NCBI GenBank assembly: GCA_003021325.1
Contig: PXQM01000064.1
Location: 3,368 to 9,340, forward strand
Direction: 5' to 3'
Source: Halobacteriales archaeon QH_10_70_21
Lineage (GTDB): Archaea; Halobacteriota; Halobacteria; Halobacteriales; Haloarculaceae
Length of the DNA stretch: 5,973 bases
The notes beneath the pieces are model-generated. The model saw nothing but the letters and a program-made list of their open reading frames with translations, had not been told where the DNA came from and did no database searches. Positions 1 to 5,635 of the stretch are shown here, piece after piece. The number at the start of each line of letters is the position of its first letter. Position 1 is the stretch's first letter. Position numbers and translations under genes: made by a program.

Positions 1-634
1 ACGGGAATCCGACGAACACGAACGCCAGCACAGCGAGCCCGACGGTCAAGACGAGCGTCGCGCCGAAGACGGCGAGGTTCCAGTCCTTCACCTTGCGGCC
101 GTCCAGGGGACCGAACGGTATCATGTTGAACGCGGCCAGGGCGGCGTTGATGACGACGCCGTACGTCCCGAGGTTCCCCAGGAACCCGTCGAACAGGAGG
201 AACGGGAGGAAGACCGCGACGAGGGCGACGTTCGTGAGCGGGCCCGCGACGGCGACGAGGCCGTTCTGGCGCTCGGTGATGCGGCCGCGGTGGTAGACGG
301 CCCCGGGCGCGGCGAAGAGGAAGCCGGCCAGCGCCGCCCCGACGCAGAGCGCGAGCATCCCGTAATCGGCCCTGAACGCGGCAATCTGCCCGAACCTGAC
401 GGCCACGACCTTGTGCGCCAGCTCGTGCAGGAGGAAGCCGACGCCGCCGGTCAGCATACTGATGACCAGCACCTGGAGGAACGCCGGCGAGGTGAGTTCC
501 GCAACCATCGCCGGCGAGACCGACAGCCGGAAGAAGAAGATGCCGAACGCGACGCCCAGGGCGACCCACGCGACGGCGAGGTCCCGGAGTTCGTCGGGGT
601 AGAACTCGGTGCCGCCGATGCTGATGACGCTCAC
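1..634 (-). CDS. M50 family (site-2-protease-like) membrane metalloprotease, C-terminus beyond window
   Basis: Intramembrane zinc metalloprotease of the M50/S2P type, which cleaves substrates within or next to the membrane. 211 residues are visible and the C-terminus lies beyond the left edge. Seen directly: hydrophobic segments at about residues 19-36, 52-69, 93-110, 127-148 and 158-172; the zinc-binding HExxH motif as HELAH at 70-74 at the end of the second segment; the conserved GPxxN as GPLTN at 131-135; and the second active-site motif NMIPFGPLDG at 170-179, whose Asp178 would be the third zinc ligand. All catalytic residues are present, so it should be active. The start is GTG at 634, because it follows a GGAGGTG Shine-Dalgarno sequence by 5 bases and overlaps the upstream TraB stop (GTGA). 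No ATG lies nearby. No PDZ domain is seen in the visible part. It is co-transcribed with the TraB-family gene. Family assignment is secure; the substrate is unknown. Confidence 0.93.
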   Translation of the reverse strand, partial: MSVISIGGTEFYPDELRDLAVAWVALGVAFGIFFFRLSVSPAMVAELTSPAFLQVLVISMLTGGVGFLLHELAHKVVAVRFGQIAAFRADYGMLALCVGAALAGFLFAAPGAVYHRGRITERQNGLVAVAGPLTNVALVAVFLPFLLFDGFLGNLGTYGVVINAALAAFNMIPFGPLDGRKVKDWNLAVFGATLVLTVGLAVLAFVFVGFP

Positions 635-2136
635 GTCACCACCTCCACGATGAGCTCGATGCCCTTCTCCGCGCCGGCCAGCATGAGGCGGGCGACCCCC
701 TCGGCGCCCTCGACCCCGGAGCCGGCGAACAGGGCCGGCAGCAGGACGGTCGCGAACACCACGCTCCCGATGAAGCTGCCGACGTTCGTCAGCGCGACGA
801 TCATGATGAGCCTGAACAGCGGTACGCCCGTGAGTTCGCGCCACAGTTCCTGGAGCGGGGCCTCCTCGTCGGAGACGATATCGTTGAGCTTCGAGATGTC
901 TCCGACGTTGACGTCCAGGTAGCGCAGCTCGACGTAGCCGGCGAACCAGCCGGGCGCGAGCAGCGGGTTCACGCTGGTCAGCCACGCGACGCCGCCGCCG
1001 ACGCTCGCTGACTGCCAGTGGGCCCCCGCCAGCTTCGCCAGCACGAACGCGATGATACCGTTGACGAGGAACCAGGCCGCAAAGAGCCTGAAGAGCAGCC
1101 CGCTCGAGGTCCCCTCGACGCCGGTGTACGTCGCGATGGCGAGCAGGAGGAAGAACACGAGGAAGCCGAGCGTGAACAGGTAGCCGAACAGCTTGTAGAC
1201 CGAGAACCGACGGCCGGTGGCCCGGCCGGTCAGCTCCGATATCGCGGGCAGGGTCGCGGGCCGCTCGAGGTACCCCTCGATGCCCTCGCGGTGGCCGGCG
1301 CCGACGACGGCGACGACGTTCGCCCCCTGCTCGCGGAGCGAGACGAGCTTGTGGGCGATGTAGGCGTCCCGCTCGTCGATGAGCGCCTCGGCGCCCCCGG
1401 GCGAGAACCGGCGGAACTCCTCCATCATCGCGCCGACGACGTCGGTGTCGGTCATCCGCTCGATGTCGAACTCGTCGAGCTCGTCCTCCTCGGGCGCCAG
1501 CCCCGCGAGCACGAGGACGACGAGCGTTCCGAGGACCAGCCCGAGCCCGAGCCCGACGACCAGCGCGTCGAGTATCGTCACGAGGATTCCCGGGCCGAGA
1601 CCGGCCGGGACCACGAACGGGCCGGCGACGGCGCCCGCCACGATGCTTATCATCATGGCGAACCCGACGCCGACGCCCATCCCGACCTCGCGCGGGTCGC
1701 CGAGCCCGACCGCCATGCTCGCGACGAGCTTCAGCTTCTCGAGGACGGAGAGCCGCGTCCAGAACCGCTGCATCGTCACCTGGATGTCCCGGTCGACGAG
1801 CGCGACGTCCGTGCCCTGCGCCTCGGCGGCGTCGATGGCCGCCTTCATGTCGGCGCCCGGCTCGATGTCGAAGCGCTCGCCGAGCCGGGCCTGCACGTAC
1901 GACAGCATCCAGTAGGCCAGAAACTGGAAGACGGTGTTGCCGCGCAGCAGGTCGTTGGCGTCGAGGTCCTCGGGGCTCTCGCCCTTCAGCTGCCGGTAGC
2001 GACCCTCGTCGAGTTCGACCGCGACGACGTCCGGCCGCTCGGCCTCGATGACCGACTCGACCTCCCTGACGCTCGCCTCGGAGACGTGCGCCGTGCCGAC
2101 CACGCGCACCGAGCCCTCCGAACCCTCTTCGCTCAT
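631..2136 (-). CDS. TraB/PrgY (TraB/GumN) family membrane protein
   Basis: 501 residues. The TraB/PrgY family is named after the enterococcal pheromone-shutdown protein. It shares conserved motifs with animal Tiki, a membrane metalloprotease, but the archaeal role is unknown. Seen directly: VVGTAHVS at 12-19, the ELDEGR motif at 41-46, VDRD at 114-117, ERDAYIAHK at 255-263 and VVGAGH at 277-282, all hallmark motifs of the N-terminal domain. A Gly/Val-rich double membrane segment (about 152-211) followed by a very acidic linker (EEDELDEFDIE) sits between the VDRD and ERDxY motifs. The C-terminal third holds several more membrane segments and an NPLLAPGWFAG loop. I chose the ATG at 2136: it has an AGGTG six bases upstream and the family usually begins just before the VVGTAHVS strand. 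A GTG at 2145, in frame, would add three residues (MPT). The stop overlaps the start of the M50 protease gene by 4 bases, so the two form an operon. Confidence 0.9.
   Translation of the reverse strand: MSEEGSEGSVRVVGTAHVSEASVREVESVIEAERPDVVAVELDEGRYRQLKGESPEDLDANDLLRGNTVFQFLAYWMLSYVQARLGERFDIEPGADMKAAIDAAEAQGTDVALVDRDIQVTMQRFWTRLSVLEKLKLVASMAVGLGDPREVGMGVGVGFAMMISIVAGAVAGPFVVPAGLGPGILVTILDALVVGLGLGLVLGTLVVLVLAGLAPEEDELDEFDIERMTDTDVVGAMMEEFRRFSPGGAEALIDERDAYIAHKLVSLREQGANVVAVVGAGHREGIEGYLERPATLPAISELTGRATGRRFSVYKLFGYLFTLGFLVFFLLLAIATYTGVEGTSSGLLFRLFAAWFLVNGIIAFVLAKLAGAHWQSASVGGGVAWLTSVNPLLAPGWFAGYVELRYLDVNVGDISKLNDIVSDEEAPLQELWRELTGVPLFRLIMIVALTNVGSFIGSVVFATVLLPALFAGSGVEGAEGVARLMLAGAEKGIELIVEVVT
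640..646 (-). promoter_or_regulatory. Shine-Dalgarno for the M50 protease gene
   Basis: On the minus strand this reads GGAGGTG, nearly identical to the haloarchaeal consensus GGAGGTGA complementary to the 16S rRNA tail. It ends 5 bases before the GTG start at 634 and lies inside the last codons of the TraB-family gene. It decides the start of the protease and indicates translation from the shared message rather than a separate leaderless transcript. Confidence 0.8.
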
Positions 2137-2145
2137 TGTCGGCAC

Positions 2146-2271
2146 CTGTCGGGCGAACGGTTTACGTGTATCGGGACGCGGTCGTGACCGCCGGAGCGGA
2201 CCGGTTGGCCGCTCGCCGACCGCACGCGGCGAACCGAAGGCTCCATCCAGCGGCGGCGCCTCACTCCGGAC
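2146..2271. promoter_or_regulatory. Divergent intergenic region between TraB-family and thioesterase genes
   Basis: About 125-135 bases separate the two divergent starts, so both promoters should lie here. The only A/T-richer stretch is tttacgtgta at 2161-2170. On the minus strand it reads TACACGTAAA, roughly 25-34 bases before the ATG at 2136, so it could supply the TATA element for the TraB-family operon. It could also serve plus-strand transcription starting near 2190, which would give the thioesterase a leader of about 80 bases. No convincing TATA element sits 27 bases before the thioesterase ATG. Weak evidence; no terminator or RNA is recognised. Confidence 0.35.
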
Positions 2272-2748
2272 ATGACGACGCTAGCCGAGTCACACACCGA
2301 GATGACGGAGATGCTGCTGCCGAACGAGACCAACACCCTCGGCCGGGCGCTGGGTGGGGTCGTGCTCCACTGGATGGACATCTGTGCGGCCATCGCCAGC
2401 ATGCGGTTCGCGGGCAGACAGACCGTCACCGCCTCGATGGACAACGTCGACTTCGTCAGCCCCATCGACCTCGGCGAGGTCGCGACCGTCGAGGCGTACG
2501 TCTTCGCGACCGGGCGGACGAGCGTCGACGCCAAGGTCGAGGTTCGTGCCGAGGACCCGAAGGAAGGCGACAGCCGGCTCACGACGTCGTCGTTCTTCAC
2601 CTTCGTCGCCCTCGACGACTCGGGGCGCCCGACCGAGGTGCCCGACCTGGAGTGTCCTACCGACGCGGAGACGGCGCTCCGCGACGAGGCCGTCGAGGAG
2701 CGCCGCGACCAGCTCCGGCAGGTCGCCGACCGCCTCGAGGAGCCCTGA
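2272..2748 (+). CDS. Hotdog-fold acyl-CoA thioesterase (YciA/BACH type)
   Basis: Cytosolic acyl-CoA hydrolase, releasing CoA and free acid from acyl-CoA thioesters; 158 residues, normal for a single-hotdog YciA-like enzyme. Seen directly: TNTLGRALGGVVLHWMD at 20-36 matches the family signature TNxxGxxxGGxxxxxMD. Asn21 and Asp36 fall at the positions of the conserved Asn and the catalytic Asp, the latter at the start of the central hot-dog helix. TVTASMDNVDFVSPIDLGE at 51-69 matches the following strand and the F-x-x-P-I-x-x-G turn, and SSFFTFVALDDSGRP (about 106-120) matches the strand that closes the sheet. The last 35 residues form a charged, probably helical tail (AVEERRDQLRQVADRLEE). The start is the first ATG after the divergent spacer; there is no clear Shine-Dalgarno. 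It ends 11 bases from the convergent gene on the other strand and is apparently monocistronic. The chain-length preference cannot be read from sequence. Confidence 0.92.
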   Translation: MTTLAESHTEMTEMLLPNETNTLGRALGGVVLHWMDICAAIASMRFAGRQTVTASMDNVDFVSPIDLGEVATVEAYVFATGRTSVDAKVEVRAEDPKEGDSRLTTSSFFTFVALDDSGRPTEVPDLECPTDAETALRDEAVEERRDQLRQVADRLEEP

Positions 2749-2759
2749 GCCGCCCCGAC

Positions 2760-3218
2760 TCACTCGAAGTCCGGCAGGTCGTCCGGCGCATCGTACTCGG
2801 TCTCCCAGTCGACGTAGTCGGCCTTCAGCGTCCGGCTGACGGTGTCGCCCAGCTCGGCGAGGCCGGCGTTGATGCCGGAGACGGTCTCCCAGGAGTCGAG
2901 GTCGGGGTGCAGCTCCCGCTCCTTCCAGTCCTCCGGCAGCCCGGGCGCGTGGTAGCCGACGCGGTCCGCGAAGGCGTCCCAGAAGAAGTCGAACCGCGCG
3001 AACATCTCGAGGTCGAGCATTATCTCGAACGCCGCCTCGTCGATGTCGGTGTCGTCGGCCCACTCGTAGAACGCCTGGTCCCAGGCGCCCTCGTACAGGA
3101 GCGTCTCTATCTCGTCCCGCTTGTAGTCCGTGTCGCCGACCACCTCCGCGTCCTCGTACTGGTTGGGGTCTATCTCCTCGAGTTCGGGCGGGTCGGGGGG
3201 GTTCGCGTCGAGGGCCAT
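2760..3218 (-). CDS. Conserved-looking haloarchaeal hypothetical protein, acidic and aromatic-rich
   Basis: 152 residues, function not recognised. It has no signal peptide, membrane segment or cysteine, so it is presumably cytosolic. Composition is strongly acidic and unusually rich in Trp, Tyr and Phe, for example GAWDQAFYEWADDTD at 44-58 and FARFDFFWDAF at 73-83. The first 20 residues are Pro/Asp/Glu-rich and probably disordered, residues about 33-87 look helical, and the tail is acidic again. Codon third positions are G/C-dominated like the neighbours, which supports a real gene. The ATG at 3218 has a TATA-like GGTTATTC 26 bases upstream, consistent with a leaderless transcript. It is convergent with the thioesterase (11-base gap) and lies in the same direction as the PEBP lipoprotein but 162 bases away, so it is probably a separate unit. 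The context gives no functional clue. Confidence 0.8.
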   Translation of the reverse strand: MALDANPPDPPELEEIDPNQYEDAEVVGDTDYKRDEIETLLYEGAWDQAFYEWADDTDIDEAAFEIMLDLEMFARFDFFWDAFADRVGYHAPGLPEDWKERELHPDLDSWETVSGINAGLAELGDTVSRTLKADYVDWETEYDAPDDLPDFE

Positions 3219-3240
3219 GGCCGCCCTTCGGGCACGCGAC

Positions 3241-3248
3241 GAATAACC
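3241..3248 (-). promoter_or_regulatory. TATA-like element for the acidic hypothetical protein
   Basis: The minus strand reads GGTTATTC, the only A/T-rich run in a GC-rich spacer, centred 26 bases upstream of the ATG at 3218. That spacing places transcription start at or next to the start codon, the normal leaderless arrangement in haloarchaea. The rest of the spacer (3249-3380) shows no gene. A GACTGC/GCAGTC inverted repeat (3344-3349 and 3362-3367) downstream of the PEBP gene lacks a T-run, so it was not called a terminator. Confidence 0.5.
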
Positions 3249-3380
3249 GTGTCGTCGGTCCCCGTCGACCCGGACGACCGGACGTGGTCTCGCAAACGTC
3301 CGAATCGTTACGGTCGGAACGCGGGGGAGGGACGTGCTTCGGAGACTGCACCGCAGGTCGAGCAGTCACCTCCGGCAGTG

Positions 3381-3935
3381 TCAGAACCGTTCGTAGACCA
3401 CGGTGAAGCTGTTGCTCGAGAGGACCAGCGACTCGATGGCGTCGTCGAAAGCGTCCCGGCCGGCGCCGGGGTCGAGGCCGGGGTCGGACTCCAGTGCGAA
3501 CACGCTGAATCGGTACTCGTTGTCGCCGGGAGTCTCGTGGCACGGCGACCGATAGCCGACGGTCCCCTCGTCGTTGCGCCCCTGGGCGGCTCCCTGGGGG
3601 TCCTCGAGCCGCGGCTCGTTCGGGCGGCCGGCGGGAACCGACAGCGGGTCCGACGGCGGCAGGTCCCACAGCGTCCAGATGGTCCCCGGGTCGTAGCTCC
3701 GGAGCCACTCCCCGAGGACGGCCAGCGACCCGGTGCCGTCCGGGACGCCGGAGACGGTCAGCGGCGGGGAGTCGCCGGCGCCGTCGCAGGTGTACCGGAC
3801 CGGTATCGACGCCTCGAAGGCCGGCGTCGAGAGCGCCAGGTCGTCCGCCCGCGGGGGCTCGCCGCCGATGGTACAGCCGGCGCTCGCGGCCGCGAGCGCC
3901 GCCGGGACCGAGGCCAGGAGGGCGCGCCGGCGCAT
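3381..3935 (-). CDS. PEBP (YbhB/YbcL) family Tat lipoprotein with degenerate ligand pocket
   Basis: 184 residues. N-terminal Arg-rich start (RRR at 2-4), a hydrophobic Ala-rich stretch and a lipobox-like ASAGC ending at Cys21 indicate export, probably by the Tat route, and lipid anchoring on the outer face. The mature domain is phosphatidylethanolamine-binding-protein-like: YTCDGAGDSPPL (48-59) is the family opening motif, SLAVL (70-74) the next strand, WTLWDLPP (87-94) corresponds to HWVLWNLPP, and GYRSPCHETPG (127-137) with YRFSVFAL (141-148) corresponds to GYGGPCPPxG and HRYxFxVYAL. Odd points: the usual DPDAP is absent (the stretch reads GEWLRSYDPGT), the His of the HW pair is Ile86, and the His before the RY/YRF strand is missing. 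The anion-binding pocket is therefore probably not functional in the usual way. The role is unknown; such proteins are usually annotated as Raf-kinase-inhibitor-like. The start ATG has a TATA-like element about 25 bases upstream. Confidence 0.87.
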   Translation of the reverse strand: MRRRALLASVPAALAAASAGCTIGGEPPRADDLALSTPAFEASIPVRYTCDGAGDSPPLTVSGVPDGTGSLAVLGEWLRSYDPGTIWTLWDLPPSDPLSVPAGRPNEPRLEDPQGAAQGRNDEGTVGYRSPCHETPGDNEYRFSVFALESDPGLDPGAGRDAFDDAIESLVLSSNSFTVVYERF

Positions 3936-3955
3936 GGCGGTCGTTCGGCGCCCGG

Positions 3956-3963
3956 CGTAATGA
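3956..3963 (-). promoter_or_regulatory. TATA-like element for the PEBP lipoprotein gene
   Basis: The minus strand reads TCATTACG, centred about 24-25 bases before the ATG at 3935. It is weak in sequence but is the only A/T-rich run upstream and has leaderless spacing. It shares an 83-base divergent spacer with the promoter of the HEWD gene. Confidence 0.4.
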
Positions 3964-3988
3964 CGGATGCGGTTCGGTCGCCGTGCGG

Positions 3989-3996
3989 TTGATTAC
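3989..3996 (+). promoter_or_regulatory. TATA-like element for the HEWD-CutA operon
   Basis: TTGATTAC centred 26-27 bases before the ATG at 4019, consistent with a leaderless transcript. It also helps fix the start of the HEWD protein at 4019, because an upstream GTG/ATG extension to 3983 would begin before the TATA element. Confidence 0.5.
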
Positions 3997-4018
3997 GCTG
4001 GCCGCCGTGACCGCGAGT

Positions 4019-4228
4019 ATGAGCGGCGAAATCGTTCCGCCCGACCGCCGGCGCTGTCAGCGCTGCGGCCGGACGGACATCTGGGACGACGAATCCGAGA
4101 ACTGGGTCATCGCGGTCGAGGACGGCGAGCGGCGGGTCGGGAACAAGCACTGCATCCACGAGTGGGACATCAACGGCCAGTACAACCCGGTTGCGGGCGA
4201 GCCGGACGCGGACGAGCCGTCGGAGTGA
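4019..4228 (+). CDS. HEWD family small putative zinc-binding protein
   Basis: 69 residues. The sequence contains CxxC (Cys13-Gln-Arg-Cys16) and, after a short beta-like segment ENWVIAVEDG (27-36), KHCIHEWDINGQYNP (43-57). Cys13, Cys16 and two of His44, Cys45 and His47 could together hold one zinc ion. The HEWD string is the feature after which a haloarchaeal family is named; I assign it from that motif and size, and its function is not known. The start at 4019 is preferred because a TATA-like TTGATTAC lies 27 bases upstream and the residues encoded before it (MRLITLAAVTAS) look like translated promoter. The gene ends 5 bases before the CutA gene, so the two are almost certainly co-transcribed. 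Possible roles by analogy with other tiny haloarchaeal zinc-finger proteins are protein or nucleic-acid binding, which is inference only. Confidence 0.85.
   Translation: MSGEIVPPDRRRCQRCGRTDIWDDESENWVIAVEDGERRVGNKHCIHEWDINGQYNPVAGEPDADEPSE
4222..4228 (+). promoter_or_regulatory. Shine-Dalgarno for the CutA gene
   Basis: GGAGTGA, one base short of the haloarchaeal consensus GGAGGTGA, overlaps the stop codon of the HEWD gene and lies 5 bases before the CutA ATG at 4234. It supports translation of CutA from the shared message. Confidence 0.65.
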
Positions 4229-4233
4229 GACCG

Positions 4234-4539
4234 ATGCCGACCGTCTACATCACGGCGCCGCCGTCCGCGGCCGAGGAGCTGTCGACCGCGCTCGTCGAGG
4301 AGCGGCTGGCTGCCTGCGTCAACCGCCTGCCGTGCACCTCGACGTTCCGGTGGGAGGGAGAGGTCGTCGAGGAGGACGAGGTCGTCCTGCTGGCGAAGAC
4401 GCCCGCGACCCGATACGAGGCGCTCTGCGACCGGGTCGTCGAGCTCCATCCCTACGACGTGCCCTGCGTCGAGCGGTTCGACGAGACCGACGTCCTCGAG
4501 CCGTTCGGCGAGTGGGTCGAGGGGAGCGTCGACGGGTAG
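4234..4539 (+). CDS. cutA: CutA family divalent-cation tolerance protein
   Basis: 101 residues, the full usual length of CutA1, a small trimeric ferredoxin-like cytosolic protein linked to divalent metal tolerance in bacteria; its exact biochemical role is unsettled. Seen directly: VYITAPPS at 4-11 (first strand), LVEERLAACVN at 20-30 (the family signature helix and turn), STFRWEGEVVEEDEVVLLAKT at 36-56 (the STYxWxGxv...E..lliKT motif) and ELHPYDVPCV at 70-79 (the HPYevP motif near the trimer interface). The ending EWVEGSVDG fits the C-terminal helix. All hallmark residues are intact. The start is the ATG 5 bases after the HEWD stop, preceded by GGAGTGA. It is the second gene of a two-gene unit and converges with the disrupted membrane-protein gene (13-base gap). 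Confidence 0.95.
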   Translation: MPTVYITAPPSAAEELSTALVEERLAACVNRLPCTSTFRWEGEVVEEDEVVLLAKTPATRYEALCDRVVELHPYDVPCVERFDETDVLEPFGEWVEGSVDG

Positions 4540-4540
4540 C

Positions 4541-4554
4541 GACCGGGGCCGGTC
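4541..4554. repeat. Inverted repeat between convergent genes
   Basis: GACCGG-GG-CCGGTC lies between the CutA stop (4537-4539) and the end of the convergent membrane-protein gene, overlapping its stop codon. It could form a short GC hairpin on both strands and help terminate transcription. There is no T-run on either side, so a terminator role is only a possibility. GC-rich DNA of this kind yields such repeats by chance. Confidence 0.3.
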
Positions 4555-5451
4555 AGAGCCCCATCGTCGGGAGGATGGCCTGCTCAAAGACGCCCGCCAC
4601 GTCAAGGAGCGCGACGAGCAGCGTCCCGACGACGATGCCGACGGCCGGCGGGTCGAGGTGGGTGTCGGCGTGCGCGTAGAGGAGGCGCTGGGCGAGTTCG
4701 GCCGCCAGGGCGGCGACGACGCCGAAGGCCGCACCGACGAGCAGGGCGACGAGCAGGCCGACCTCCGCGGCGAACGCGTCGGGGGTCGTCGCGCCACCGG
4801 CGAGACCGACCACGGCGAGCGAGGAGACCAGCGCCACGTGGTGGGTGACGGGGAACCGCTCGACGCCGACACAGAGGAACAGGAGCGTTGCTGCGGTGAT
4901 GCCGAACGCGAGAAAGGGACTGCCGGTCCGGTGGGTGACGAAGGCGCCGAAGACGCCGACGACCGCACCCAGGAACGCCACCTGGCCCCACTCGTACTGG
5001 TGGGGGAGCCAGGGCTCGACGGCGAACCGGCGTTCGCCTCCGGCACCGTCATCGGGGCCGCCGTCGGCCCGGGGCGGGCGGCGGATCCGGCGCTCGTAAG
5101 GCGACATGTCGAGGAGGCCCTCGCCGCGCACCGTGCCGACGAGCGGGTAGCCGAGCGCGACGCGGTGCAGAAGCCCGGAGACGACGATGCTGAACGCGAT
5201 GGGGTCCCAGGGGAGCCCGAGCGTGACCGACGCCTGGGCGATGGCCCGAGACCGACGGTCGCCGTCAGTCCGGTCGACCCCAGCGCGGTCAGGTCGACGG
5301 TCGGGTCCGGCGCGGCCTCGGTGGCGACGTTGACCGCCTCGCCGGCGACGATGAGCACGCCCGCGATGGAGAACGCCTCCAGCGCCCCAACCGCAGCGCC
5401 CAGGGCGCCGCCGGCGAACGCCGCGACCAGCAGCGCGACCAGCTCACTCAC
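4553..5451 (-). pseudogene. Frameshifted, probably internally deleted multi-spanning membrane protein gene (function unknown)
   Basis: Two reading frames look coding. From the GTG at 5451 (GGAAGGTGG Shine-Dalgarno 5 bases upstream), 69 residues start SELVALLVAAFAGG, with small-residue-rich membrane segments and a later GLTATVGLG. Coding signal then moves to another frame from about 5245 (AIAQASVTLGLPWDPIAFS) down to the stop at 4553, about 230 residues. That part has LLHRVALGYPLVG and LLDMSPYERR, a polar linker, FAVEPWLPHQYEWG, several membrane helices, a PVTHH motif, YAHADTHLDPPA and a final LPTMGL. G/C at third positions follows the first frame before 5245 and the second after it. I recall haloarchaeal membrane proteins of roughly 320-350 residues carrying both halves, with a GPxxGPH...AYAAKKG segment between them that is absent here; that comparison is from memory. 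A single-base sequencing error would not explain the missing stretch. Translation from the in-frame GTG at 5131 would give only a 192-residue C-terminal part. Confidence 0.72.
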
Positions 5452-5635
5452 GCCGACCACCTTCCTGTCTGGGTGAGAACATTGGGAAGTGGTGTCCCCG
5501 CGTCCCGGATATCGTTGACGGTTCGACCGCCGTCGCCCGAGCCCTCGCCGCCGCACGAGGAGTTCCGGGCCGGTGCCGACGGCGTCCGTTGCCACCACCG
5601 GGGGATTATTTAGCCGTCGCCGACACCGGAGTTCC
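5452..5635. promoter_or_regulatory. Divergent spacer upstream of the disrupted membrane gene and the YbaK-type gene
   Basis: This 184-base spacer holds the promoter of the YbaK-type gene at its right end. For the minus-strand gene, the A/T-richer gatatc at 5508-5513 could act as a TATA element, giving a start near 5482-5485 and a leader of about 30 bases ending in the GGAAGGTGG Shine-Dalgarno sequence (5465-5457). No other gene, repeat or RNA is recognised. Confidence 0.35.
5606..5612 (+). promoter_or_regulatory. TATA element for the YbaK-type deacylase gene
   Basis: TTATTTA, close to the haloarchaeal TATA consensus, is centred 27 bases before the ATG at 5636 and stands out in GC-rich surroundings. 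It is the clearest promoter in the window. Its spacing predicts a leaderless transcript beginning at the start codon, which agrees with the lack of a Shine-Dalgarno sequence there. Confidence 0.75.

Noticed and set aside
290..922. 210-codon open frame on the plus strand
   Set aside because: It is antisense to the M50 protease and the end of the TraB-family gene, both of which carry clear family motifs.
2143..2145. GTG as alternative start of the TraB-family gene
   Set aside because: It adds only three residues. The ATG at 2136 has an AGGTG at good spacing and is the stronger start codon, though the GTG cannot be fully excluded.
1018..2187. 389-codon open frame on the plus strand opposite the TraB-family gene
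   Set aside because: It is antisense to a well-supported gene; the Arg/Asp/Glu/His-rich product reflects reverse reading of its codons and has no recognisable domain.
3344..3367. Inverted repeat GACTGC...GCAGTC downstream of the PEBP gene
   Set aside because: Six-base arms with a 12-base loop and no T-run; too weak to call a terminator in DNA of this GC content.
2290..3708. 472-codon open frame on the minus strand
   Set aside because: It spans antisense to the thioesterase and out of frame with two real minus-strand genes; the product is repetitive Arg/Gly/Pro-rich sequence.
2136..3992. 618-codon open frame on the plus strand
   Set aside because: It crosses the thioesterase in another frame and runs antisense to the acidic protein and the PEBP gene. 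Its product is Arg/Pro/Gly-rich low-complexity sequence, the typical shadow of GC-rich haloarchaeal genes.
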